Shown here: positions 49,062 through 58,139 of the stretch, piece after piece | Numbering within the stretch: position 1 is the first letter of the stretch | Layout of the letters: every line of letters starts with the position of its first letter | NCBI RefSeq assembly: GCF_026130545.1 | Contig: NZ_JAMOIM010000002.1 | Span: 186,001 to 250,000, forward strand | Source: Lichenifustis flavocetrariae | Lineage (GTDB): Bacteria; Pseudomonadota; Alphaproteobacteria; Rhizobiales; Beijerinckiaceae | Length of the DNA stretch: 64,000 bases | Direction: 5' to 3' | Position numbers and translations under genes: made by a program | Notes under the pieces: generated by a model | Told to the model about the DNA's origin: nothing | The model's database searches: none | The model's input: only the letters and a program-made list of their open reading frames with translations

Positions 49062-49079
49062 CGTCAAACTAAGCTGACA
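49062..49079 (+). promoter_or_regulatory. PpsR box 2 upstream of bchC
   Basis: CGTCAAACTAAGCTGACA matches TGTCA-N8-TGACA with one mismatch. It starts exactly eight bases after box 1 and covers the region where the -10 (TAAGCT) would lie. This tandem arrangement is that of PpsR/CrtJ-repressed promoters. Confidence 0.75.
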
Positions 49080-49123
49080 ACAACGAACGCGATTGAGCGT
49101 CAAAAACAAACAGGGAGCCGCAG

Positions 49124-50065
49124 ATGGATACGCTTGCGGTGGTGCTCGAAGCGCCCGAACGGCTTGATCTCAAACATCTTCCGCTAACCGATCCGCAGGG
49201 CGACGACCTTGTGGTGGATGTGGTGTGGAGCGGCATTTCGACCGGAACCGAGCGGCTGCTTTACACGGGCCAGATGCCGACCTTCCCGGGCATGGGCTAC
49301 CCGCTGGTCCCTGGTTACGAATCTGTCGGGCGTGTGGTGCAGGCGAGCGCCGCCACGAACGCAAAGCCCGGCGACATGGTGTTCGTGCCCGGTGCGCGGT
49401 GTTTCGGTCCCGTACGCGGACTGTTCGGCGGAGCAGCGTCACGATTGATCGTGCCGGCCGCGAGGACCACGATGATCGACTCGGATTGGGGACAGGATGC
49501 GGTTCTGCTGGCTCTTGCGGCCACCGCTCGCCATGCCTTGGCGGCACCGAATGCCGCATTGCCGGATCTCATCGTGGGCCATGGCGTGCTGGGCCGCCTG
49601 CTCGCCCGTTTGACAGTCGCGCTCGGTGGCGAGCCGCCGACCGTCTGGGAGAGTAATGCGGCGCGGCGCACGGGAACCTTAGCGTATCCGGTGGTCGATC
49701 CGAGCAGCGACGAACGCCGCGATTACCGATCGATCTATGACGTGAGCGGAGACGCGATGGTGCTGGACAAACTTGTTCAACGCCTTGCGCCAACTGGCGA
49801 GATCGTCCTGGCGGGCTTCTACGCCGCACCTCTGTCCCTTTCGTTTCCGCCAGCGTTCATGCGCGAGGCCCGGTTCCGGGTTGCCGCGGAATGGAAGCAG
49901 CCGGACCTCGACGCGACGGTCGATCTGCTCCGCGCGGGACGGCTGAGCCTCGCTGATCTGATCACTCACGCGGCCCCGGCCTCCGAGGCTGTCGACGCCT
50001 ACCGTACGGCCTTCGCAGACCCGGCCTGCCTCAAGATGATTCTCGATTGGAGCGCCTGCTCATGA
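49124..50065 (+). CDS. bchC: Bacteriochlorophyllide a dehydrogenase BchC
   Basis: NAD-dependent dehydrogenase oxidising the 3-hydroxyethyl group of bacteriochlorophyllide to acetyl. The medium-chain dehydrogenase fold is visible in [40 protein letters not shown]; the following [13 protein letters not shown] is the nucleotide-binding turn. It has 313 residues, standard length, with GGGAG before the ATG. It is first in the bchCXYZ-puf superoperon and overlaps bchX by four bases (ATGA). Confidence 0.97.
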   Translation: MDTLAVVLEAPERLDLKHLPLTDPQGDDLVVDVVWSGISTGTERLLYTGQMPTFPGMGYPLVPGYESVGRVVQASAATNAKPGDMVFVPGARCFGPVRGLFGGAASRLIVPAARTTMIDSDWGQDAVLLALAATARHALAAPNAALPDLIVGHGVLGRLLARLTVALGGEPPTVWESNAARRTGTLAYPVVDPSSDERRDYRSIYDVSGDAMVLDKLVQRLAPTGEIVLAGFYAAPLSLSFPPAFMREARFRVAAEWKQPDLDATVDLLRAGRLSLADLITHAAPASEAVDAYRTAFADPACLKMILDWSACS

Positions 50066-51057
50066 ACGCCATCCCGCGCTTCACCAATACGGACGCGCTT
50101 CGCGCAGAGGCCGCGATCGAACCCGATCCCGTGTCGACCGCCGCGCCCAAGAAGGAGACGCAGATCATCGCCATCTATGGCAAGGGCGGAATCGGCAAGA
50201 GTTTCACGCTCGCCAACCTCTCCTACATGATGGCGCAGCAGGGCAAGCGCGTGCTGCTGATCGGCTGCGACCCGAAGAGCGACACGACCTCGCTGCTCTT
50301 CGGGGGCCGCTCCTGCCCAACCATCATCGAGACCTCGTCGAAGAAGAAGCTCGCCGGCGAACCCGTGAAGATCGGCGACGTCTGCTTCAAGCGTGACGGT
50401 GTCTTCGCCATGGAACTCGGCGGCCCAGAGGTCGGGCGCGGCTGCGGCGGACGCGGCATCATCCACGGCTTCGAGCTACTTGAAAAACTAGGCTTCCACG
50501 ATTGGGGCTTCGACTACGTGCTGCTCGACTTTTTGGGCGACGTGGTCTGCGGCGGCTTCGGCCTGCCGATCGCCCGCGACATGTGCCAGAAGGTTATCGT
50601 GGTCGGCTCGAACGACCTGCAATCGCTCTATGTGGCGAACAACGTCTGCTCGGCCGTCGATTACTTCCGCAAGATGGGCGGCAACGTCGGCGTCGCGGGC
50701 CTTGTGATCAACAAGGACGACGGCACCGGTGAGGCGCAGGCTTTTGCTCAGGCCGTCGGTATCCCGGTCCTGGCCGCGATTCCGGCCAACGAGGACATCC
50801 GCCGCAAGAGTGCGAATTATGAGATCATCGGCCGGCCGGGCGGCGAATGGGCCTCTCTGTTCGAGGCGCTCGGCGAACAGGTCGCGGTCGCACCGCCACT
50901 GCGGCCCACGCCACTGACACAGGACGGGCTGCTCGGCCTCTTCAAGGGCGATGCGGTGGGCCGCGGCGTCGTGCTGGTGCCGGCGACGATCGAGGACATG
51001 TGCGGCGGCACGGTCGTCGAGAAGCCGTCCCTCGAAGTCATCTACGAAGAGGCGTGA
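50062..51057 (+). CDS. bchX: Chlorophyllide reductase iron protein BchX
   Basis: NifH-like ATPase that donates electrons to BchYZ for reduction of the chlorin B ring. It has 331 residues with the P-loop [16 protein letters not shown] and the 4Fe-4S cysteines in [15 protein letters not shown] and [17 protein letters not shown]. The switch region [18 protein letters not shown] is also intact. The start is the ATG overlapping the bchC stop. It is followed by bchY after seven bases. Confidence 0.98.
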   Translation: MNAIPRFTNTDALRAEAAIEPDPVSTAAPKKETQIIAIYGKGGIGKSFTLANLSYMMAQQGKRVLLIGCDPKSDTTSLLFGGRSCPTIIETSSKKKLAGEPVKIGDVCFKRDGVFAMELGGPEVGRGCGGRGIIHGFELLEKLGFHDWGFDYVLLDFLGDVVCGGFGLPIARDMCQKVIVVGSNDLQSLYVANNVCSAVDYFRKMGGNVGVAGLVINKDDGTGEAQAFAQAVGIPVLAAIPANEDIRRKSANYEIIGRPGGEWASLFEALGEQVAVAPPLRPTPLTQDGLLGLFKGDAVGRGVVLVPATIEDMCGGTVVEKPSLEVIYEEA

Positions 51058-51064
51058 GGCGGTC

Positions 51065-52591
51065 ATGAGCGCATCCGCCGTCATCGACCAGGATCGACCC
51101 GTGGAAGCGGCCGGAAGCGGCTGCCACGGCGGCCGGACCACCATGCTCGAAGCCGCCAAGGCGGCCGGCAAAAGCGAGACGATGGATCGTCTGCTCGCGA
51201 CCTACCCGCGCGGGCCGCACGACCAGCCGCAATCCATGTGCCCTGCCTTCGGCGCCCTGCGTGTGGGCTTGCGCATGCGACGCACGGCGACGATCCTGTC
51301 CGGGTCCGCCTGCTGCGTTTACGGACTTACCTTCACGTCACATTTCTATGGCGCGAAGCGGACGGTCGGCTACGTGCCGTTCAATTCCGAGACGCTGGTC
51401 ACGGGCCAGCTCTACGAGGATATCCGCAATGCGGTCCATGAGATCGCCAAGCCCGCCGACTACGACGCTGTCGTGGTCATCAACCTCTGTGTGCCGACGG
51501 CTTCGGGCGTACCGCTCGACCGTCTGCCGCGCCAGATCGACGGCGTTCGCATTATCGGCATCGACGTTCCCGGATTCGGGGTTCCGACCCACGCGGAAGC
51601 CAAGGATGTGCTGGCCGGCGCCATGCTGCGCTACGCGCGATTGGAGGCCCAGAACGGCCCCGTCCAACGACCGCGTTCAATGACGGAGCGGACCCGCACG
51701 ATCAGTTTGATCGGCGAGCTGTTTCCGGTGGACCCGGTCGGCGTCGGCGCTCTGCTGGCCCCGATGGGCCTGGGTGTCGCGCCGCAACTGCCGGCGCGGG
51801 AATGGCGCGATCTCTATGCGGCGCTCGATTGCACGGTCGCGGCAGCGGTTCACCCCTTCTATACTGCCTCGGTCCGCGAATTTCAGGCGGCAGGCCGACC
51901 GGTGGTCGGCTCCGGCCCCGTCGGACTCGACGGCACGGCTGACTGGCTCGACGCGATCGGCAAGGCGGCCGGCGTCGCCCCCTCGTTGATCGACGCCGCC
52001 AAGGCGCAAAGCTTGCCCGCGATCCGGGCAGCGCTCGATGGCAACCGGATCGAGGCCCGTGTCACCGTCTCGGGCTATGAGGGATCGGAACTGTTGGTGG
52101 CGCGGCTGCTCAGCGAAGCCGGGGCGGAAGTCCCCTATGTGGGCACGGCCTGTCCCCGCACCGACTGGAGCGAAGCCGACCGGCAATGGCTCACAGCGCG
52201 GGGTACCCACGTGCAATACCGCGCCTCGCTCGAACAGGACTTGGCCGCGATGCAGGAGGTGCGGCCAGATCTCGCCATCGGCACGACGCCTTTGGTGCAG
52301 AAGGCGAAGGAACTCGGCATTCCGGCCATCTACTTCACCAACATGGTGTCGGCCCGCCCGTTGTTCGGCGCCGCCGGCGTTGGGGCGTTGACCAGGATCG
52401 TGGCGACCCAGAGTGCCGGCAAGGACCGCTTTGCCCGCATGGTCTCGTTCTTCGATGGTGTCGGCAGCGGTGAGTCCACCGGCTACGGCTGGCAGGGCAT
52501 CCCTGAAAGCCACCCCGGCGCCAAAGAGCGCTTCCGCAAGGTTCGTGAGTCTCGCGCCCGCGCCGAAGCCAATATTCCGGTGGGGAACTAG
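51065..52591 (+). CDS. bchY: Chlorophyllide reductase subunit BchY
   Basis: NifD-like catalytic subunit of chlorophyllide a oxidoreductase, 508 residues. Cluster-ligand cysteine regions are present ([15 protein letters not shown] and [25 protein letters not shown]), and the C-terminal half has the [28 protein letters not shown] block typical of BchY. The start MSASAVIDQ follows GAGGCGGTC. Two bases separate its stop from bchZ. Confidence 0.97.
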   Translation: MSASAVIDQDRPVEAAGSGCHGGRTTMLEAAKAAGKSETMDRLLATYPRGPHDQPQSMCPAFGALRVGLRMRRTATILSGSACCVYGLTFTSHFYGAKRTVGYVPFNSETLVTGQLYEDIRNAVHEIAKPADYDAVVVINLCVPTASGVPLDRLPRQIDGVRIIGIDVPGFGVPTHAEAKDVLAGAMLRYARLEAQNGPVQRPRSMTERTRTISLIGELFPVDPVGVGALLAPMGLGVAPQLPAREWRDLYAALDCTVAAAVHPFYTASVREFQAAGRPVVGSGPVGLDGTADWLDAIGKAAGVAPSLIDAAKAQSLPAIRAALDGNRIEARVTVSGYEGSELLVARLLSEAGAEVPYVGTACPRTDWSEADRQWLTARGTHVQYRASLEQDLAAMQEVRPDLAIGTTPLVQKAKELGIPAIYFTNMVSARPLFGAAGVGALTRIVATQSAGKDRFARMVSFFDGVGSGESTGYGWQGIPESHPGAKERFRKVRESRARAEANIPVGN

Positions 52592-52593
52592 CC

Positions 52594-54057
52594 ATGCTGG
52601 TTCTCGATCACGATCGCGCCGGGGGCTATTGGGGCGCCGTCTACGCTTTCACTGCGGTGCGCGGATTGCGCGTCGTCATCGATGGCCCGGTCGGCTGCGA
52701 GAACCTGCCGGTCACGGCGGTGCTGCACTATACCGACGGCCTGCCGCCGCATGAATTGCCGATCGTCGTCACGGGCCTCTCCGAAGACGAACTGTCGATG
52801 CACGGCACCGAGGGCGCTTTGCGCCGCGCCGCCGCCACGCAGGATCCGGATATGCCGGCCGTGGTGGTGACGGGCTCGATCGCCGAGATGATCGGGGGCG
52901 GCGTCACACCGGAGGGCTCGAACCTCCTGCGTTTCCTGCCGCGTACGATCGACGAGGATCAATGGCAGAGCGCCGACCGGGCCATCAACTGGCTGTGGTC
53001 GGAATTCGGGGCCAAGAAGGCCAAGGGGCGGCGCAAAGCGGCTCGGCCCGAGGGCGCCAAGCCCCGCGTCAACATCATCGGACCGATCTACGGCACGTTC
53101 AACATGCCGTCCGATCTGGCCGAGATCCGCCGCCTTGTCGAAGGCATCGGCTGCGAGGTGAACCTCACCTTCCCGCTCGGCTCGCACGTGGAGGACATCC
53201 CGAAACTCGCCGATGCCGACGTCAACGTCTGTATGTACCGTGAATTCGGGCGAAAGCTCTGCGAGGAACTCGACCGGCCTTATCTCCAGGCCCCGATCGG
53301 TATCTTTGCGACCACGAAATTCCTTGAAACCCTGGGGGAACTCACGGGCGTCGACCCGCAGCCCTTCATCGCCCGCGAGAAGCAGACGACGATCAAGCCG
53401 ATCTGGGATCTGTGGCGCAGCGTCACACAGGACTTCTTCGCCACGGCCTCCTTCGCTGTGGTGGCAACAGATACCTATGCTCGCGGACTGCGCCGGTTCC
53501 TCGAAGGCGAGCTCGGCATTCCTTGCACCTTCGCGATCGCGCGAAAGCCCGGGGTGAAGCCCGACAATGCCGCTGTGCGTGAGGCGCTGCGGACCAAGGC
53601 GCCCCTCGTGCTCTATGGCTCATTCAACGAGCGCATGTATGCGGCAGAGCTCGGCGGGCGATCGATGTTCATCCCGGCCTCGTTCCCCGGCGCCATCATC
53701 CGCCGCTCCACCGGCACGCCCTTCATGGGCTATGCGGGCGCCACCACGATCGTGCAGGACTATTGCAACGCGCTGTTCGACGCGCTGTTCCACATCCTCC
53801 CGCTCGGCACCGACCTCGACAAGATCGAGGCGACACCGGCACGCGCGCAGGCCGGCAGCGTGCTGATTTGGGAGCCTGCTGCACAGGAAGCGCTCGACCA
53901 GCACCTCGACACCATTCCCTTCCTGACCCGCATCTCGGCCGCCAAGCAGGCGCGTGAGCGGATCGAACGGAGCGCCCGCGCCGCAGGCTTGACCAAAGTG
54001 ACCGCGACCGAGGTTGCAGCCACGCTCGACCCCAGTCTCAAAGTCCAGGCCGCATGA
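52594..54057 (+). CDS. bchZ: Chlorophyllide reductase subunit BchZ
   Basis: NifK-like partner of BchY, 487 residues. N-terminal [55 protein letters not shown] is highly characteristic and supplies a cluster ligand in [38 protein letters not shown] and a C-terminal helical tail complete the protein. It is fourth in the bchCXYZ block; pufQ follows after 40 bases. Confidence 0.97.
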   Translation: MLVLDHDRAGGYWGAVYAFTAVRGLRVVIDGPVGCENLPVTAVLHYTDGLPPHELPIVVTGLSEDELSMHGTEGALRRAAATQDPDMPAVVVTGSIAEMIGGGVTPEGSNLLRFLPRTIDEDQWQSADRAINWLWSEFGAKKAKGRRKAARPEGAKPRVNIIGPIYGTFNMPSDLAEIRRLVEGIGCEVNLTFPLGSHVEDIPKLADADVNVCMYREFGRKLCEELDRPYLQAPIGIFATTKFLETLGELTGVDPQPFIAREKQTTIKPIWDLWRSVTQDFFATASFAVVATDTYARGLRRFLEGELGIPCTFAIARKPGVKPDNAAVREALRTKAPLVLYGSFNERMYAAELGGRSMFIPASFPGAIIRRSTGTPFMGYAGATTIVQDYCNALFDALFHILPLGTDLDKIEATPARAQAGSVLIWEPAAQEALDQHLDTIPFLTRISAAKQARERIERSARAAGLTKVTATEVAATLDPSLKVQAA

Positions 54058-54097
54058 CCGGCCCGCGATTCACCCCCAGAACTTCACAGGAGCGACC

Positions 54098-54325
54098 ATG
54101 ACCTCCATCGCCTCGCCCCGCGCTCCGTCTAATGGTTATTCGGATCTCCGGCAGTACCGACTCCTTTTCGTGTCGACGTTTCCGTTGTTCCTGACGGCCG
54201 CCCTGGTGATTCGGCTCGGGCGATGGGCGGGTGTCGGGCCCCGCCTGACCGGCACGTCGAAATCCTTGTTGTCCGAAGCTCGAGCCACGAGCTCCAGCGC
54301 CCTCATGTTCGCCTTCATGGGCTGA
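54098..54325 (+). CDS. pufQ: PufQ, bacteriochlorophyll-related assembly protein
   Basis: Small membrane protein needed for normal bacteriochlorophyll supply to the light-harvesting complexes. The 75-residue product has one TM helix (LLFVSTFPLFLTAALVIRL) preceded by the family's YSDLRQYR and followed by a Ser/Thr-rich segment ending ALMFAFMG. The start is the ATG after CACAGGAGCGACC. It links bchZ to pufB as in purple bacteria. Confidence 0.88.
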   Translation: MTSIASPRAPSNGYSDLRQYRLLFVSTFPLFLTAALVIRLGRWAGVGPRLTGTSKSLLSEARATSSSALMFAFMG

Positions 54326-54443
54326 AGGCGCCCCCCTTTCGCGCGGCCGTGCCGGGCGAAGCACGAGATGACCGAAAACGGCATGGCCGGCTCGGCACTC
54401 TCGATTTGAAGCCAGAAGATTTCACTCAGAAAGGAGAAATCTC

Positions 54444-54665
54444 ATGACGATGCAGACCGAACCGATCCCGGAGGCCCCTGTGAGCATGACGGAAGCCGAG
54501 GCGAAGGAAGTTCACCAGCTTTTTGTGAAGAGCTTCCTCATCTTCACCGGTGTCGCCGTGGTGGCGCACATTCTGGCTTGGGCGTGGCGCCCGTGGCTGC
54601 CGGGCCCGAACGGCTATTCATCCTTGATGGACGGCGTTCACGTCGCCATCCAACACTTCGCCTAA
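54444..54665 (+). CDS. pufB: Light-harvesting 1 beta polypeptide
   Basis: Core antenna beta subunit, 73 residues with one TM helix. The bacteriochlorophyll ligand is His42 in the AxxxH pattern ([14 protein letters not shown]), and the WRPW segment is the usual C-terminal aromatic belt. The N-terminal part ([17 protein letters not shown]) carries the second conserved His. AAGGAG precedes the ATG. About 120 bases lie between pufQ and pufB. Confidence 0.97.
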   Translation: MTMQTEPIPEAPVSMTEAEAKEVHQLFVKSFLIFTGVAVVAHILAWAWRPWLPGPNGYSSLMDGVHVAIQHFA

Positions 54666-54678
54666 GGAGACAGCGACC

Positions 54679-54861
54679 ATGCATCGCATGTGGATGCTCT
54701 TCGATCCGCGCCGGACACTCATGGCCTTGGCCGTGTTCCTGTTTGGTCTTGCTCTGTTGATTCACTTCATCCTGTTGAGCACGGATCGTTTCAACTGGCT
54801 GGAAGGCCCCCGTGCCCATACGGCCTCGGTTCAACAAATGACGCCGGTGCCGGCCAAGTAG
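54679..54861 (+). CDS. pufA: Light-harvesting 1 alpha polypeptide
   Basis: Core antenna alpha subunit, 60 residues: [17 protein letters not shown] leads into one TM helix whose bacteriochlorophyll ligand is His29 in the AxxxH pattern ([19 protein letters not shown]). AAGGAG lies 11 bases upstream. It is followed by hairpins that separate pufBA from pufL. Confidence 0.97.
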   Translation: MHRMWMLFDPRRTLMALAVFLFGLALLIHFILLSTDRFNWLEGPRAHTASVQQMTPVPAK

Positions 54862-54862
54862 C

Positions 54863-54888
54863 CTTGGTCCAACCAGTCTTGGACCAAG
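54863..54888 (+). terminator. Hairpin 1 downstream of pufA
   Basis: A perfect 9-bp inverted repeat (CTTGGTCCA / TGGACCAAG, loop ACCAGTCT) begins two bases after the pufA stop. In purple bacteria such hairpins protect the pufBA message and attenuate pufLM. There is no T-run. Confidence 0.7.
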
Positions 54889-54977
54889 TCATTCTGGACC
54901 CGCAACGCAAAGCGTAGCCGAGACGGTTCATCCGACCCCGGCTGCACCCCCTGCCCTTCAAGAGCAGGTCCTGGGAG

Positions 54978-54997
54978 AGCCTTCGCGTGCGAAGGCT
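54978..54997 (+). terminator. Hairpin 2 in the pufA-pufL spacer
   Basis: AGCCTTCGC-GT-GCGAAGGCT, a perfect 9-bp stem with a two-base turn (likely four-base loop in RNA), lies 75 bases before pufL. It is part of the same mRNA-processing region as hairpin 1. Confidence 0.6.
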
Positions 54998-55071
54998 TGC
55001 TCCGTATTCATCGCTCTGAATCTGCGCGAGCCCTCCACGTTTCGGCTCGACATCTCGATAGGACCACGTCG

Positions 55072-55896
55072 ATGGCTTTGCTCAGCTTTGAGCGGAAGTA
55101 CCGCGTCCGCGGCGGAACCCTGGTCGGCGGCGACCTTTTCGATTTCTGGATCGGACCGTTCTACATTGGTTTCTTCGGCGTCACATCGGCGTTCTGCGCC
55201 ATCGTGGGGACGTTGCTGATCATCTACGGCGCCGCGATCGGACCGACCTGGAACGTCTGGCGCATCAATATCGCGCCGCCCGATCTCAAATACGGGCTCG
55301 CCTTCGCGCCCCTCAAAGAGGGCGGCCTGTGGCAACTGATTACAATCTTCGCATTCGGAGCCTTCGTGTCCTGGGCCCTCCGCCAAGTCGAGATCTGTCG
55401 AAAGCTCGGCATGGGCTACCACGTGCCCTTTGCGTTCAGTTTTGCAATATTTGCCTATTTTTCCTTGGAAGTCATACGTCCCGTGCTTCTCGGTGCTTGG
55501 GGTAACGCTTTCCCCTACGGCATTATGAGCCATCTCGACTGGGTTTCGAACACCGGATATCAATATCTCCACTTTCACTACAATCCGGCGCACATGCTGG
55601 CCGTGACGTTCTTCTTCACGACAACCTTCGCACTCGCCCTCCACGGCTCTCTGATCCTGTCGGCGGTCAATCCGGGAAAAGGCGAAACCGTCAAGTCGAC
55701 GGAACATGAGAATACGATGTTTCGGGACCTGATGGGCTATTCCATCGGCACGCTTGGCATCCATCGGCTCGGCCTGTTCCTCGCTTTATCGGCCGGATTT
55801 TGGAGTGCCATCTGCATCATCATCAGCGGACCGTTCTGGGCGCGTGGCTGGCCGGAATGGTGGGGCTGGTGGCTCAACCTGCCGATCTGGAATTGA
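55072..55896 (+). CDS. pufL: Photosynthetic reaction centre L subunit
   Basis: One of the two five-helix core subunits of the type-II reaction centre, 274 residues starting [26 protein letters not shown]. The special-pair and accessory bacteriochlorophyll ligands lie in [19 protein letters not shown]. The Fe/QB histidines are in [23 protein letters not shown] and the earlier LHGSLILSA. The C-terminus WLNLPIWN is standard. It is followed 33 bases later by pufM. Confidence 0.99.
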   Translation: MALLSFERKYRVRGGTLVGGDLFDFWIGPFYIGFFGVTSAFCAIVGTLLIIYGAAIGPTWNVWRINIAPPDLKYGLAFAPLKEGGLWQLITIFAFGAFVSWALRQVEICRKLGMGYHVPFAFSFAIFAYFSLEVIRPVLLGAWGNAFPYGIMSHLDWVSNTGYQYLHFHYNPAHMLAVTFFFTTTFALALHGSLILSAVNPGKGETVKSTEHENTMFRDLMGYSIGTLGIHRLGLFLALSAGFWSAICIIISGPFWARGWPEWWGWWLNLPIWN

Positions 55897-55929
55897 CGGA
55901 CCCGGAACCTTAGCGGTCGGAGGATCACA

Positions 55930-56907
55930 ATGGCCGAATATCAGAATATATTTACACAGGTTCAGGTTCGGGCACCGGCCTATGTCGGGGTTCCCGGTCA
56001 GTCCAACGAGAACCGCATCGGCAAGCCGTATCATAGCTACTTGTTGGGGCTGATCGGTGACGCTCAGGTGGGCCCGATCTACCTCGGCGCACTTGGGGTC
56101 TTGTCACTGGTCTGCGGTTTCATCGCGATCGAAATCATCGGCCTCAACATGTGGGCCTCGGTCAATTGGGACCCGGTGCAGTTCGTCCGGCAATTGCCAT
56201 GGCTGGCGCTGGAACCGCCGCCGCCGGCCTATGGGCTGAAGATTCTTCCGCCATTGCGTGAGGGCGGCTGGTGGCTACTCGCCGGCTTCTTCCTCACGAC
56301 CTCGATAATTCTCTGGTGGGTGCGAACCTATCGCCGGGCCCGCGCGCTCGGGATGGGGACCCATATCGCCTGGTCCTTCGCGTCCGCGATCTGGCTCTAT
56401 CTCGTGCTCGGCTTCATCCGGCCGTTGCTCATGGGCAGTTGGGGCGAGGCGGTCCCTTTCGGCATCTTCCCGCACCTTGACTGGACTGCGGCCTTTTCGA
56501 TCCGGTATGGCAACCTCTTCTACAATCCGTTCCACATGCTTTCGATCGTCTTTCTCTATGGTTCGACGATGCTGTTTGCGATGCATGCGGCCACGGTTCT
56601 CGCCATCAGCCGCTTCGGCGGCGATCGTGAAATCGAGCAGATTGTCGACCGGGGCACGGCTTTCGAGCGTGGCGCTTTGTTCTGGCGCTGGACCATGGGG
56701 TTCAATGCCACGGCGGAGTCGATTCATCGCTGGGCTTGGTGGTTCGCCGTACTCTGCCCGCTTGCCGGCGGTATCGGCATCCTGTTGACCGGAACCGTGG
56801 TGGACAACTGGTATCTGTGGGCCGTCAAACATGGCGTCGCGCCGGCCTATCCGCAGGTGTTTCCCACGACGCTGGATCCCTTGCTGACCACGGGGGCAAA
56901 GCCATGA
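55930..56907 (+). CDS. pufM: Photosynthetic reaction centre M subunit
   Basis: Second reaction-centre core subunit, 325 residues beginning [24 protein letters not shown]. Cofactor-binding blocks are visible: [35 protein letters not shown] and [21 protein letters not shown] for the special pair, Fe and QA sites. The C-terminal stretch [17 protein letters not shown] reaches toward the cytochrome subunit. Its stop overlaps the pufC start (ATGA). Confidence 0.99.
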   Translation: MAEYQNIFTQVQVRAPAYVGVPGQSNENRIGKPYHSYLLGLIGDAQVGPIYLGALGVLSLVCGFIAIEIIGLNMWASVNWDPVQFVRQLPWLALEPPPPAYGLKILPPLREGGWWLLAGFFLTTSIILWWVRTYRRARALGMGTHIAWSFASAIWLYLVLGFIRPLLMGSWGEAVPFGIFPHLDWTAAFSIRYGNLFYNPFHMLSIVFLYGSTMLFAMHAATVLAISRFGGDREIEQIVDRGTAFERGALFWRWTMGFNATAESIHRWAWWFAVLCPLAGGIGILLTGTVVDNWYLWAVKHGVAPAYPQVFPTTLDPLLTTGAKP

Positions 56908-58025
56908 AACAGATGAAATTCAGGCTCGGCATGGCGCTGGCGGGCGTCGCGGTCGTCGGTATCGGTTTGGCGCTGACGTTCCAGCGCCCACACGCCGACG
57001 TGGTTCAGCGCGGCTTCCGTGGCACCGGGATGGACCAGGTCTTCAACAAGCAGGATCTGGCCGTGAAGGCCTATGCCAACCAGCTGCCCGCGGCAGAGCC
57101 AGCCGCGGACCTCACCGGGGTGCCGGCCTCGCAGGTCTACCAGAACGTCAAAGTTCTCGGCAATATCGATGCGGCCGAACTGACCCGACTGATGACCGCG
57201 ATGACGACATGGGTCGCGCCCAAGCAAGGCTGCGCCTATTGCCATAACCTCAATAATCTGGCGTCGGACGAACTCTACACGAAGGTCGTCGCCCGTCGCA
57301 TGATCCAGATGGTCTGGCATATCAATTCCGACTGGAAAACCCATGTCGCCGGAACGGGCGTGACCTGCTACACCTGTCATCGTGGTCAGCCGGTGCCGGC
57401 CTATGTGTGGTTCAACAATCCCGGACCGCCGCAAGCGCTGGGCGAACTCGGCAATCGTGCAGGACAGAACGCGCCGACCCTGGCGCCTGGCTTAGCGTCA
57501 TTGCCTTACGATCCGTTCACGCCGTTTCTCGAACAGAACAACGATATCCGGGTGATTTCCACGAGTGCCCTCCCGGATACGGACCATACGTCCATCAAGC
57601 AGACGGAATGGACCTATTCTTTGATGATGCATTTCTCGAACTCCCTCGGCGTGAACTGCACCTTCTGCCACAACACCCGCTCCTTCGCGCAGTGGGATCA
57701 GAGTACGCCACAGCGTGCGACGGCCTGGTACGGGATCCGCATGGTGCGCGACCTCAACCAGAATGTTCTCGCTGGTTTGCGGGACGTTCTCCCGGCGCAC
57801 CGGTGGGGACCCTTGGGTGACGGGCCTAAGGTGAATTGCGCCACCTGCCACCAGGGCGTCTACAAGCCTCTCTACGGTGGAAGCACCCTCAAGGATTACC
57901 AGGAGCTTGCGTCATCAACCTCAGGCGCGGTTCCGGCCAGCCCGGACGACGCTCCGGCCCCAAATACCCCTCCGGCGGCCCCCGCGCCAGCAACACAGCC
58001 CGATGCGCCAGCGCCAAAACCTTGA
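56904..58025 (+). CDS. pufC: Reaction-centre tetraheme cytochrome c subunit
   Basis: Periplasmic cytochrome that re-reduces the special pair, 373 residues. Four heme sites are present: CAYCH (Cys110), CYTCH (Cys155), CTFCH (Cys252) and CATCH (Cys312). The N-terminus has a hydrophobic segment (about residues 9-26) with no lipobox cysteine, so this PufC is anchored by an uncleaved helix rather than a lipid. A Pro/Ala-rich tail follows heme 4. It is the last gene of the superoperon; a GC hairpin follows. Confidence 0.97.
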   Translation: MKQMKFRLGMALAGVAVVGIGLALTFQRPHADVVQRGFRGTGMDQVFNKQDLAVKAYANQLPAAEPAADLTGVPASQVYQNVKVLGNIDAAELTRLMTAMTTWVAPKQGCAYCHNLNNLASDELYTKVVARRMIQMVWHINSDWKTHVAGTGVTCYTCHRGQPVPAYVWFNNPGPPQALGELGNRAGQNAPTLAPGLASLPYDPFTPFLEQNNDIRVISTSALPDTDHTSIKQTEWTYSLMMHFSNSLGVNCTFCHNTRSFAQWDQSTPQRATAWYGIRMVRDLNQNVLAGLRDVLPAHRWGPLGDGPKVNCATCHQGVYKPLYGGSTLKDYQELASSTSGAVPASPDDAPAPNTPPAAPAPATQPDAPAPKP

Positions 58026-58042
58026 CCTGAGACGAACTAAGA

Positions 58043-58058
58043 GGCGGCCTCCGCCGCC
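58043..58058 (+). terminator. GC-rich hairpin between pufC and bphP
   Basis: GGCGGC-CTCC-GCCGCC followed by CCTCTCTT lies about 20 bases after the pufC stop, between convergent genes. The T-run is interrupted, so terminator strength is uncertain. Confidence 0.45.
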
Positions 58059-58139
58059 CCTCTCTTCCTGGGTGGAACTACAGATTGGGTTCCGGCCTGT
58101 CGGATGAAGGCTTGTTCCATCCCGACGAATGACCGCGCC

